64,000 bases of DNA from Rhodobacteraceae bacterium EhC02 (lineage in GTDB: Bacteria > Pseudomonadota > Alphaproteobacteria > Rhodobacterales > Rhodobacteraceae). Both the position numbers and the translations under genes were made by a program. The stretch lies in assembly GCA_001650895.1 (NCBI GenBank), contig LXYH01000020.1, positions 1 through 64,000 of the forward strand. The letters run 5' to 3'. How positions within the stretch are numbered: the stretch's first letter is position 1; each line of letters opens with the position of its first letter. The notes beneath the pieces were generated by a model. The model ran no database searches, was not told the DNA's origin, and worked only from the letters and a program-made list of their open reading frames with translations. This document shows, one piece after another, positions 54,622 to 64,000 of the stretch.

Positions 54622-55389
54622 TCAGAAACTGTCCTTGCGGCGGCGCACCTCGGTGAAAACGGTGACCGGATCGGCCCCGGACAGACCGACATTGGCCTGT
54701 ATTTCAGGGCTGTCTGACCGCAGAAAGGGGTTTGTGGCGCGTTCTGTCGAAAGCAGGGAAGGGACGGTCGGGCGACCCTGTGCGCGCGCGGTTTCGATCT
54801 TTTCGACACGAGAGATAAGTGCGGCATTTCCGGGTTCAATGGTCAGGGCAAATTTCGCGTTCGAGGCCGTGTATTCATGCCCCGAACAGACCAGCGTTTC
54901 AGGCGGCAGCGCGGCCAGCTTGGCAAGGCTTGCGTACATCTGCGCGGGTGTGCCCTCGAACAGGCGCCCGCAGCCAAGGGCCATCAGGCTGTCGGCGGTG
55001 AACACGACGGACGAGGCGGGGAAATGAAAGGCGACATGTCCCAGCGTGTGACCGGAGACGTCCATCACGGTGCCGGTATCCGATCCGATGGTGATCGTGT
55101 CCCCTTCGGCCACGGCGATGTCCAGCGGCGGCAGGCGATGCGCATCGGCGGCTGCACCGATGACCGTGGCAGGATGATCCGCCAGCAAGGCCGCCAGCCC
55201 GTCGACGTGATCCCAGTGGTGATGGGTCAGCAGCACATGGCTCAGCGTCCAGCCGCGCTGTTTCAGCGCCGCGATGATCGGGGCCGCTTCGGGTACATCG
55301 ATAACGGCGGTCTGTCCGGTCGCCTTGTCATGGGCCAGGAAGGCGTAATTGTCCTTGAGGCAGGGGATGGTGACGATCTCAAGGGGCAT
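54622..55389 (-). CDS. gloB: hydroxyacylglutathione hydrolase (glyoxalase II)
   Basis: Hydrolyses S-lactoylglutathione to lactate and glutathione in methylglyoxal detoxification. The 255 residues fit GloB. The metallo-beta-lactamase metal site is LTHHHWDHVDG, followed by GHTLGHVAFHF and the later SGHEYTASN, and the C-terminal RSDSPEIQANV is typical. A 161-bp gap separates it from clpA on the same strand. Divergent from the methyltransferase gene. Confidence 0.96.
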   Translation of the reverse strand: MPLEIVTIPCLKDNYAFLAHDKATGQTAVIDVPEAAPIIAALKQRGWTLSHVLLTHHHWDHVDGLAALLADHPATVIGAAADAHRLPPLDIAVAEGDTITIGSDTGTVMDVSGHTLGHVAFHFPASSVVFTADSLMALGCGRLFEGTPAQMYASLAKLAALPPETLVCSGHEYTASNAKFALTIEPGNAALISRVEKIETARAQGRPTVPSLLSTERATNPFLRSDSPEIQANVGLSGADPVTVFTEVRRRKDSF

Positions 55390-55452
55390 GGCGTTTCATC
55401 TTCCGCTTGTTAAGGTGGCCCTCTAGAGTGGCGGAACCAGAGGCGGACCGCA

Positions 55453-56205
55453 ATGCATCTTGATGTGCAGGATCTTCGCAACTTCTACTACCGCAGCACG
55501 CTGGGGCGTGCGGCGCAGAAGGCCGTGCGCGATCAGATGCTGCGCATGTGGCCCGAGGCCAAGGGCCAGACCGTGGTGGGCTTCGGCTTTGCCGTGCCCT
55601 TGCTGCGGCCCTACCTGGACGAGGCGCGGCGCGTCACCGGCCTGATGCCGGGGCCGCAAGGGGTGATGCCATGGCCTGCGGGCATGCCCAATGTCTCGGT
55701 GCTGTGCGAGGAAACCGCCTGGCCGATCGAGACGGGGCATGTGGACAAGCTGGTGTTGCTGCACGGGCTGGAAACCTCGGAACAGCCTTCCGCGCTTCTC
55801 GAGGAGTGTTTTCGCGTCCTGGGACCGGGCGGCAGCGCCCTGTTCATCGTGCCGAACCGGGCGGGGCTATGGTCGCGGTCGGATGCCACGCCTTTCGGCT
55901 ACGGCCGGCCCTATACGCTCAGCCAGCTCGAGGCGCAGCTCAAGCGGCACTCTTTCCTGCCTGAGCGGCATGCGACAACGCTGTATCAGCCCCCCTCGGA
56001 CAAGCGGTTCTGGCGCAAGACCGCGAACTTCTGGGAGAACGCGGGCCTGCGGTTTTCGATGGTGCTGGCCGGTGGCGTCCTGATGGTCGAGGCGACCAAG
56101 CGCGTGCAGGCCTCCAGCGGGCCGGGCCTGCGCGAGGCGATGCGACGACCGCTGAATGTGCTGGACGGCCTGGGAAGCCCGAAGCCCGAGGTCAAACCCG
56201 CCTGA
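55453..56205 (+). CDS. class I SAM-dependent methyltransferase
   Basis: A 250-residue protein opening [19 protein letters not shown], of a Rhodobacteraceae-type methyltransferase. The SAM-binding motif I is degenerate ([15 protein letters not shown]). [35 protein letters not shown] is the recognisable later half of the Rossmann fold. Substrate unknown. Commonly encoded next to gloB (from memory), here divergent from it with 63 bp between. Confidence 0.85.
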   Translation: MHLDVQDLRNFYYRSTLGRAAQKAVRDQMLRMWPEAKGQTVVGFGFAVPLLRPYLDEARRVTGLMPGPQGVMPWPAGMPNVSVLCEETAWPIETGHVDKLVLLHGLETSEQPSALLEECFRVLGPGGSALFIVPNRAGLWSRSDATPFGYGRPYTLSQLEAQLKRHSFLPERHATTLYQPPSDKRFWRKTANFWENAGLRFSMVLAGGVLMVEATKRVQASSGPGLREAMRRPLNVLDGLGSPKPEVKPA

Positions 56206-56555
56206 ACCGCGCTTTTCGAACTTTCGGCGGGGTGATTCAGCGTGATAACGCTAACGCATGGGGTCGCCGCGACATGGGGTCTGCCGGGTTTTCGGGCACG
56301 GAATCGAAAATTCGGCGCGAAAAGATCGAATTTTTTTCGCACAAATAGCGCGCAAAGCGCCGCACCTTCGGTAAGTATCTGATATAAGGCCAAATTCCTT
56401 TCGACAGTTTGACTCTATAGCAGGTTGCTAGGTCTGGAAGGCTCTGCTACACCCACGCCGATTTTGATGCTTTGACGCGGGTCAGGGCAGGTTAACTTCC
56501 CCGGCGGTCCAGAGGGCCATCAAACGTCCGGGGTCAGAATATCGGAAGGGTGGAC
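56206..56555 (+). other. 350-bp leader/promoter region of the atp operon
   Basis: No gene is seen. It holds the LacI-type operator at 56243-56256, an AT-rich tract at 56300-56350, and TATAAG (56383-56388) and TTGACT (56409-56414) boxes that do not pair into a good promoter with each other. The start of transcription cannot be fixed by reading. Confidence 0.6.
56243..56256 (+). promoter_or_regulatory. LacI-family-like operator upstream of atpH
   Basis: TGATAACGCTAACG has the central CG and the partly symmetric TAxCGxTA arrangement of LacI/GalR-type operators (8 of 12 core bases symmetric). It lies about 310 bp before atpH. In Rhodobacter sphaeroides the LacI-family regulator CceR is reported to activate the F1F0 ATPase genes, so CceR is the natural candidate. 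The match rests on remembered motif shape. Confidence 0.5.
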
Positions 56556-57116
56556 GTGTCCGAACCAGCTTCGATTTCCTCAGGCATCGCCGCGCGCTAC
56601 GCGACGGCCGTGTTTGAACTGGCCAAAGAAAGCAAGAGTGTCGCCAAGATCGAGGCGGATCTCGATGCGCTCGAAGCCGCGCTGGCAGACAGCGCAGACT
56701 TCACGGCCTTGATCAGCAGCCCGGTCTACAGCCGCGAAGAGCAGGCTGCGGCCATTGCCGCGATCGCAAAGAAAATGGGCCTGACGCCCACGATGACGAA
56801 TGTGCTGGGGCTCATGGCCTCGAAGCGTCGCCTGTTCGTCCTGCCGCAACTGGCCGTTGCACTGCGCAACGCCATTGCCGAGGACAAGGGCGAAGTGACC
56901 GCCGAAGTCACCAGCGCCAAGGCGCTGACCAAGGCGCAGTCGGACAAGCTGGCCAAGCTTCTGGCTGGCCGCACCGGCAAGACTGTCAAGATCAAAGCGG
57001 CCGTCGATGAAAGCCTCATCGGTGGTCTTGTCGTCAAGGTTGGCTCGAAGATGATCGACACTTCGATCGCATCGCGCCTCAACTCCCTCCAGAATGCAAT
57101 GAAAGAGGTCGGATAA
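56556..57116 (+). CDS. atpH: F1 ATP synthase delta subunit
   Basis: Connects F1 to the F0 stator b subunits. It has 186 residues if the second GTG is used ([20 protein letters not shown]). GGAAGG then stands 6 bases upstream, whereas the first GTG (56550) abuts the ribosome site directly. The family body and C-terminal block [21 protein letters not shown] are clear. It is the first gene of atpHAGDC; the F0 genes are not in the window, as is usual in this group. The atpA ATG touches its stop. Confidence 0.95.
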   Translation: MSEPASISSGIAARYATAVFELAKESKSVAKIEADLDALEAALADSADFTALISSPVYSREEQAAAIAAIAKKMGLTPTMTNVLGLMASKRRLFVLPQLAVALRNAIAEDKGEVTAEVTSAKALTKAQSDKLAKLLAGRTGKTVKIKAAVDESLIGGLVVKVGSKMIDTSIASRLNSLQNAMKEVG

Positions 57117-58655
57117 ATGGGTATCCAAGCAGCGGAAATTTCTGCGATCCTGAAGGACCAGATCAAGAACTTCGGCCAGGAAGCCGAAGTGGCCGAGGTG
57201 GGTCGCGTGCTGTCCGTCGGTGACGGTATCGCCCGCGTCTTCGGTCTGGACAACGTCCAGGCCGGCGAGATGGTCGAATTCCCCGGTGGTATCCGCGGGA
57301 TGGCGCTGAACCTCGAATCCGACAACGTCGGCGTCGTGATCTTCGGCTCTGACCGGGACATCAAGGAAGGCGACACCGTCAAGCGCACCAAGTCCATCGT
57401 GGACGTTCCGGTGGGCGACGAGCTGCTGGGTCGCGTCGTTGACGGCCTGGGCAACCCGCTGGACGGCAAGGGCCCGATCAAGACCGACAAGCGCGGTATC
57501 GCTGACGTGAAGGCGCCGGGCATCATCCCGCGCAAATCCGTGCACGAGCCGATGGCAACGGGCCTGAAATCCGTTGACGCCATGATCCCCGTTGGCCGTG
57601 GCCAGCGCGAACTGATCATCGGTGACCGTCAGACCGGCAAGACCGCCATCGCGCTGGACACGATCCTGAACCAGAAATCCTACAATGAAGCCGCCGGCGA
57701 CGACGAAAGCAAGAAGCTTTACTGCGTCTACGTGGCCGTGGGCCAGAAGCGTTCCACTGTGGCGCAGCTGGTGAAGAAGCTGGAAGAGTCCGGTGCGATC
57801 GAATACACGATCGTGGTGGCCGCAACCGCATCCGACCCCGCGCCGATGCAGTTCCTGGCACCCTATGCTGCGACCGCCATGGCCGAGCATTTCCGCGACA
57901 ACGGCCGTCATGCGCTGATCATCTATGATGATCTGTCCAAGCAGGCCGTGTCCTATCGCCAGATGTCGCTGCTGCTGCGTCGCCCGCCGGGCCGCGAAGC
58001 CTATCCCGGCGACGTGTTCTATCTTCACTCCCGCCTGCTGGAGCGTTCGGCAAAGCTGAACGAAGACTTCGGTGCAGGTTCGCTGACCGCTCTGCCGATC
58101 ATCGAAACCCAAGGTGGCGACGTGTCCGCGTTCATTCCGACCAACGTGATCTCGATCACCGACGGTCAGATCTTCCTGGAAACCGAACTGTTCTACCAGG
58201 GCATCCGTCCTGCGGTGAACACCGGTCTGTCTGTGTCGCGCGTGGGCTCTTCGGCCCAGACCAACGCGATGAAGTCGGTCGCAGGCCCGGTGAAGCTGGA
58301 ACTGGCGCAGTACCGCGAAATGGCGGCCTTCGCACAGTTCGGTTCCGACCTTGACGCCGCGACCCAGCAGCTGCTGAACCGTGGCGCGCGCCTGACCGAG
58401 CTGATGAAGCAGCCGCAGTATTCGCCGCTGACCAACGCGGAAATCGTCTGCGTGATCTATGCAGGTACCAAGGGTTACCTGGACAAGATCGCCGTCAAGG
58501 ACGTCGGCCGTTTCGAAGCGGGCCTGCTCAAGCATCTGCGGACCAAGAACGCTGATCTGCTGGATTACATCACCAAGCAGGATCCGAAGATCAAAGGCGA
58601 GGCCGAGGACAAGATCAAAGCTGCGCTGGACGCCTTCGCCGCTGACTTCGCATAA
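57117..58655 (+). CDS. atpA: F1 ATP synthase alpha subunit
   Basis: The non-catalytic nucleotide-binding subunit, 512 residues. The P-loop is [11 protein letters not shown] near residue 169, and the arginine-finger region lies in [14 protein letters not shown]. It follows atpH with no gap. Codon use looks strongly biased to C-ending codons, as in other highly expressed genes here. Confidence 0.99.
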   Translation: MGIQAAEISAILKDQIKNFGQEAEVAEVGRVLSVGDGIARVFGLDNVQAGEMVEFPGGIRGMALNLESDNVGVVIFGSDRDIKEGDTVKRTKSIVDVPVGDELLGRVVDGLGNPLDGKGPIKTDKRGIADVKAPGIIPRKSVHEPMATGLKSVDAMIPVGRGQRELIIGDRQTGKTAIALDTILNQKSYNEAAGDDESKKLYCVYVAVGQKRSTVAQLVKKLEESGAIEYTIVVAATASDPAPMQFLAPYAATAMAEHFRDNGRHALIIYDDLSKQAVSYRQMSLLLRRPPGREAYPGDVFYLHSRLLERSAKLNEDFGAGSLTALPIIETQGGDVSAFIPTNVISITDGQIFLETELFYQGIRPAVNTGLSVSRVGSSAQTNAMKSVAGPVKLELAQYREMAAFAQFGSDLDAATQQLLNRGARLTELMKQPQYSPLTNAEIVCVIYAGTKGYLDKIAVKDVGRFEAGLLKHLRTKNADLLDYITKQDPKIKGEAEDKIKAALDAFAADFA

Positions 58656-58667
58656 GGGGAAGAGGCT

Positions 58668-60985
<2,318 letters not shown>

Positions 60986-60997
60986 GGGAGGGCCGAA

Positions 60998-61396
60998 ATG
61001 GCTGAGACCATGCAATTCGACCTCGTCAGCCCCGAGCGCCGCCTGGCCTCGATGCAGGTTGCGCAGGTGCAGATCCCGGGGGCCGATGGCGACCTGACAG
61101 CGATGCCCGACCACGCACCGCTGATCACGACGCTGCGCCCCGGTGTGCTGCGCGTGAGCGGCCCGCAGGGTGACGCGGCCTATGTCGTGACCGGTGGCTT
61201 CGCCGAAATCTCGGGCGAGGGGACTTCGGTTCTGGCGGAAAAGGCGATGCCGGTTGCGGAAGCGACGGCAGCAGATTTCGACGCGCTGATCGGTCTGGCC
61301 ACCGAGGCCGCTGCCAAGGCAGCAGCCGATGGAAAGGACGCAGCCGACAAGCTGCTGGCCGATCTGCAGGCCCTTCGGGGCGAAGTCGGCGTCTGA
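60998..61396 (+). CDS. atpC: F1 ATP synthase epsilon subunit
   Basis: The regulatory rotor subunit, 132 residues. An N-terminal beta-sandwich opens [20 protein letters not shown], with [23 protein letters not shown] as landmark. A C-terminal Ala-rich helical part (about 90-130) lacks the long helical hairpin sequence typical of E. coli. It is last in the operon, followed by a strong terminator. Confidence 0.96.
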   Translation: MAETMQFDLVSPERRLASMQVAQVQIPGADGDLTAMPDHAPLITTLRPGVLRVSGPQGDAAYVVTGGFAEISGEGTSVLAEKAMPVAEATAADFDALIGLATEAAAKAAADGKDAADKLLADLQALRGEVGV

Positions 61397-61418
61397 TCGT
61401 CGGACACATTACCTGAAT

Positions 61419-61447
61419 AGGCCCTGTCGCAAGACGGGGCCTTTTTT
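61419..61447 (+). terminator. terminator of the atp operon
   Basis: A 10-bp stem with one G-T pair (61419-61428 with 61433-61442), a GCAA tetraloop and TTTTTC after it. It lies 22 bp after the atpC stop. Confidence 0.93.
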
Positions 61448-61551
61448 CTTTGATGGGCCCGCTGTCTGTCGGCATCAGGCGTTCCAGGTCAAACGTTGCT
61501 GAGACGTTACATTGGCCTCCTAGGGTCCGCTCCATAATCATGGAGCTTGTG

Positions 61552-62256
61552 ATGACCAAGAAACTCTGCACCACCCTTGCGGTTCTGGCGATTGCTGCAA
61601 CACCGGCATTGGCCGATTCCGTCGGAAATTTGGCATATGCGCAGACCACGCCCGTTGCCGCAGCGATGACCATCAAGGACGATCTGACCATTGTCGGGAC
61701 CGAAGACCTGATGACCATGTTGCCGGTCAATGCCGACGGCACGGTCCGCGCCATCGTCGAGATACCGACGGGGACATCCGCCAAATGGGAAGTCAGCAAG
61801 GACGATCCCAAGGCGATTTATTGGGAAATGCGCAAAGGCGCACCGCGCGTTGTCAATTATCTGGGCTATCCCGGCAATTATGGCGCCATTCCCGGAACGG
61901 CCCTGCCGAAAGAGCTGGGCGGTGACGGTGACCCTCTGGATGTGATTGTTCTGGGGCAGGCCGTGCCGCGGGGTGAGGTTGTGGACGTGCGCCTGATCGG
62001 CGTTCTGAAGATGCTGGATGACGGCGAGCAGGACGACAAGCTGATTGCCGTGCTCACGCAGGACTCACCCTTCGCCGAGATCCGGAGCATGGGGCAGCTT
62101 GACGCAACCTTTCCGGGGGTGAGCCAGATCATCGCGCTCTGGTTCTCCAATTACAAAGGCCCTGACGGCGGCATGGAAAGCCAGGGTTTCGCCGATGCCG
62201 AGGTGGCGTCCGGCGTTCTGGAGGCTGCGATGAAGAACTATCAGGCCGCGCGCTGA
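61552..62256 (+). CDS. exported family I inorganic pyrophosphatase
   Basis: A 234-residue protein with a signal peptide (MTKKLCTTLAVLAIAATPALA, cleavage after Ala21) followed by a complete family I inorganic pyrophosphatase. The signature DGDPLDV (Asp125, Asp127, Asp130) is present. Glu70, Lys78 and Glu80, Tyr110 in YPGNYGAIPGT, and the Asp156-Asp161-Lys163 set in LDDGEQDDKL match the catalytic positions of the E. coli enzyme. It should therefore hydrolyse pyrophosphate in the periplasm. Cytoplasmic Ppa is the normal form, so this export is unusual. A GGAG ribosome site is present. Own terminator downstream. Confidence 0.9.
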   Translation: MTKKLCTTLAVLAIAATPALADSVGNLAYAQTTPVAAAMTIKDDLTIVGTEDLMTMLPVNADGTVRAIVEIPTGTSAKWEVSKDDPKAIYWEMRKGAPRVVNYLGYPGNYGAIPGTALPKELGGDGDPLDVIVLGQAVPRGEVVDVRLIGVLKMLDDGEQDDKLIAVLTQDSPFAEIRSMGQLDATFPGVSQIIALWFSNYKGPDGGMESQGFADAEVASGVLEAAMKNYQAAR

Positions 62257-62286
62257 CATCACGCAGAACATCGCGACGCGACGCTG

Positions 62287-62311
62287 GGCCCTGCCTGATG
62301 GCAGGGCCTTT
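62287..62311 (+). terminator. terminator of the exported pyrophosphatase gene
   Basis: A 9-bp perfect stem (62287-62295 with 62300-62308), a TGAT tetraloop and TTTGTG after it, 31 bp past the stop. Confidence 0.8.
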
Positions 62312-62432
62312 GTGATCCTGTCGGATCAGTTGCGCGAAAGGCTTCGGTCTTCTTTCACCTGATCGTTGCATTTTTCTGGTCTGCGACCGCCTTGTTCTGG
62401 CAATAAGGGCGCATCAGGACCACAGAGGCTTC

Positions 62433-62783
62433 ATGCGGCGTTTCAGGAACAATTCAATTGGTGTCGATCAGGGCGAGATGGTCCTGTTTTCGGATTTCGA
62501 ACACGATGGGGACATGTGGACCGGCGAGGGGCCGCGCCATATCCGCAGTTTCGTGCTTTTCCGCGAAGCATTCGTCACGCCGCCGGTCGTCCATGTGGCC
62601 ATGAGCATGTGGGACATGTCCAACACGGCGAATTCGCGGGCCGACGTGCAGGCCGGCGACATCAAGCCCGAAGGTTTCGCGATCATCTTCCGCACTTGGG
62701 GCGACAGCAAGGTGGCCCGCGTGCGGGTCAGCTGGATGGCCATCGGCGAGCGTTACGAGCCCGACGACTGGCGCATCGACTGA
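62433..62783 (+). CDS. H-type lectin domain protein
   Basis: A 116-residue cytoplasmic-looking protein that is nearly all one H-type lectin domain. The domain has VVHVAMSMWDMSNTANSRADV, PEGFAIIFRTWGDSKVARVRVSWMAIG and a C-terminal DDW. There is no signal peptide, so either it acts inside the cell or leaves by another route. The family binds N-acetylgalactosamine in animals; a sugar ligand here is speculative. It is convergent with prs, only 16 bp between stops. Confidence 0.85.
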   Translation: MRRFRNNSIGVDQGEMVLFSDFEHDGDMWTGEGPRHIRSFVLFREAFVTPPVVHVAMSMWDMSNTANSRADVQAGDIKPEGFAIIFRTWGDSKVARVRVSWMAIGERYEPDDWRID

Positions 62784-62799
62784 TTGGTGCTGTCGCTTG

Positions 62800-63816
62800 T
62801 CAGAGCTTGAACGTGCCCTCGTAGATCGGGTCCAGCGTCTCTGTCTCGAACAAGGAAGACACGGATGTGCCGTTCCAGATGTTCAGGATCGCCTGCGCGA
62901 ACATCGGTGCTGTCGGCACGATCCGGATATTCGGCGCGCTCTTCACGGCTTCGGGCGCTTCGATCGAGTCGGTGATCACAAGGGATTTCATGACCGATTT
63001 CGTGATGCGTTCGACAGCCGGGCCGGACAGGACACCGTGGGTGATGTAGGAATGGACCTCGTTCGCGCCATTCTCGATCAACACCTCGGCGGCCTTGCAC
63101 AGGGTGCCGGCGGTGTCGCAGATGTCATCGACGATCAGGCAGGTCTTGCCTGTCACGTCACCGATCACGGTCATTTCCGCCACTTCGCCGGGCTTCTCGC
63201 GGCGCTTGTCGACGATGGCGAGCGGGGCATTGATCCGCTTGGCCAGTTCGCGCGCCCGCGCCACGCCGCCCACGTCCGGCGAGATCACCATCAGGTCGTT
63301 CATGCGGCCCGCGAAATGCGCCTTGATATCCAGTGCGAAGATCGGCGAGGCATAAAGGTTGTCCACGGGGATATCGAAGAAGCCCTGGATCTGGGCTGCG
63401 TGCAGATCAAGGGTCAGCACGCGCTCGATCCCGGCCTCGACCAGCATGTTGGCGACCAGCTTGGCGCTGATCGGGGTGCGCGCCTTGGTGCGGCGGTCCT
63501 GCCTTGCATAGCCGAAATAGGGGATCACGGCGGTGATCCGCGCCGCCGACGACCGGCGCAGCGCGTCCGACATGATCAGCAGTTCCATCAGGTTGTCATT
63601 GGCCGGATTCGAGGTGGACTGGATGATGAACATGTCTTCGCCGCGCACGTTCTCGAAGACTTCCACGAAGATCTCGCCATCGTTGAACCGTTCGATCCGT
63701 GCGTCGACCAGGCCGACGGAAACGCCCCGATGGATCGACATGCGCCTTGCGATCGCCTTGGCAAGCGGCAGGTTGGCGTTGCCCGAAATCAGTTTCGGTT
63801 CGGTGATGGATGGCAT
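62800..63816 (-). CDS. prs: ribose-phosphate pyrophosphokinase
   Basis: Makes PRPP from ribose-5-phosphate and ATP for nucleotide, histidine and tryptophan synthesis. 338 residues from [16 protein letters not shown], behind AGAGGAA. A longer start nine codons earlier is rejected. [31 protein letters not shown], the [11 protein letters not shown] flexible loop, [14 protein letters not shown] and the PRPP motif [13 protein letters not shown] are all visible. The class I type fits. Divergent from the partial gene at 63936. Confidence 0.98.
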   Translation of the reverse strand: MPSITEPKLISGNANLPLAKAIARRMSIHRGVSVGLVDARIERFNDGEIFVEVFENVRGEDMFIIQSTSNPANDNLMELLIMSDALRRSSAARITAVIPYFGYARQDRRTKARTPISAKLVANMLVEAGIERVLTLDLHAAQIQGFFDIPVDNLYASPIFALDIKAHFAGRMNDLMVISPDVGGVARARELAKRINAPLAIVDKRREKPGEVAEMTVIGDVTGKTCLIVDDICDTAGTLCKAAEVLIENGANEVHSYITHGVLSGPAVERITKSVMKSLVITDSIEAPEAVKSAPNIRIVPTAPMFAQAILNIWNGTSVSSLFETETLDPIYEGTFKL

Positions 63817-63935
63817 GGCAGCGGTTCCTCTGCGGGGGGGCATCCGCGCAGGGCGGATGACAGATTCGTGACGTTGACACTGCCTATCATCTCGTTACCG
63901 TCGGGCAAAGCGATGCAGGCAAAGGAAACGCGCAA

Positions 63936-64000
63936 ATGGCCCATATCGATTATTTTTTCACGGTTCTTTCCCCTTACGTATATCTGGCAGGAACCCGGCT
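63936..64000 (+). CDS. 2-hydroxychromene-2-carboxylate isomerase-like, 5' end only
   Basis: The gene runs off the window after 21 codons. The visible part reads MAHIDYFFTVLSPYVYLAG, which is the opening of the DsbA-like kappa-GST / 2-hydroxychromene-2-carboxylate isomerase family, with the catalytic Ser in LSPYVYLA. AAGGAAA stands 9 bases upstream. A TTGACA box at 63874 might be its -35, but no good -10 is seen. Confidence 0.6.
   Translation, partial: MAHIDYFFTVLSPYVYLAGTR

Noticed and set aside
63874-63890. Promoter with TTGACA for the partial gene at the right end
   Set aside because: No -10 box lies 16-18 bp downstream of TTGACA; the nearby TATCAT is only 5 bp away.

Overview
The window is a high-GC chromosomal segment of an alphaproteobacterium, almost certainly a member of the Rhodobacteraceae (Rhodobacter/Roseobacter lineage). 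The evidence is the interleaving of TCA-cycle genes with ethylmalonyl-CoA pathway genes, an atpHAGDC operon that stands apart from the F0 genes, a Hint-domain protein, a tiny lipoprotein, and an intergenic repeat of the kind seen in this family. The genus cannot be fixed by reading alone. No rRNA, tRNA, CRISPR array, insertion sequence or prophage was seen. Coding is dense throughout, and most very long antisense frames are GC-driven shadows.

Layout. (1) 0-16 kb is a central-metabolism block. On the minus strand lie mdh and sucC-sucD-sucA-sucB. On the plus strand lie a TauE-like permease gene, a malyl-CoA thioesterase (mcl2), an NnrU-family protein, a DUF1737 protein, mesaconyl-CoA hydratase (mch), and sdhC-sdhD-sdhA-(lipoprotein)-sdhB. 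Paired perfect or near-perfect palindromes with the same 21-bp spacing stand upstream of both sucC and sdhC, which suggests one shared regulator. (2) 16-25.4 kb holds a small zinc-ribbon-like protein, a DUF1989 protein, deoD, a GNAT acetyltransferase, ethylmalonyl-CoA mutase (ecm), a PlsB-like acyltransferase, crotonyl-CoA carboxylase/reductase (ccr), and a complete LuxR/LuxI acyl-homoserine-lactone pair. Together with block 1 this gives ccr, ecm, mch and mcl2, the route that replaces the glyoxylate shunt for growth on acetyl-CoA. (3) 25.4-34.2 kb holds a RecD-like helicase, an SDR oxidoreductase, a TauE/TIGR02186 membrane pair and a four-gene BMP-type (nucleoside-like) ABC transporter. (4) 34.3-48.2 kb holds rimI-tsaB, an Nfu iron-sulfur protein, a large Na+/H+ antiporter with a cyclic-nucleotide-binding domain, an LpxR-like outer-membrane protein, a Hint protein, a 24-residue lipoprotein, rpsD with a clear promoter and terminator, homospermidine synthase, hisC-tyrC, an extensin-like lipoprotein, a DUF2125 protein and a ChaC-like enzyme. 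(5) 48.2-56.2 kb holds a MotA/TolQ-like plus MotB/OmpA-like pair, an M23 peptidase, clpA, gloB and a methyltransferase. (6) 56.2-64 kb holds atpH-A-G-D-C preceded by a LacI-type operator, an exported family I pyrophosphatase, an H-type lectin protein, prs, and the first codons of a 2-hydroxychromene-2-carboxylate isomerase-like gene.

How it fits together. Acetyl-CoA assimilation (ccr, ecm, mch, mcl2) feeds glyoxylate and succinyl-CoA/malate into the TCA enzymes encoded beside it. Electrons go to the quinone pool through Sdh, and the proton gradient is used by the F1 ATPase encoded at the far end. Predicted operators upstream of suc, sdh and atp fit the published idea that the GntR-type regulator AkgR and the LacI-type regulator CceR control these genes in Rhodobacter. 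That assignment is inference here.

I did not find a clearly new defence or mobile system. The least explained items are the stator-like pair at 48.3-51.1 kb, the exported pyrophosphatase, the small reading frame overlapping luxR, the TauE/TIGR02186 pair, and the Hint protein with its uncharacterised N-terminal half.
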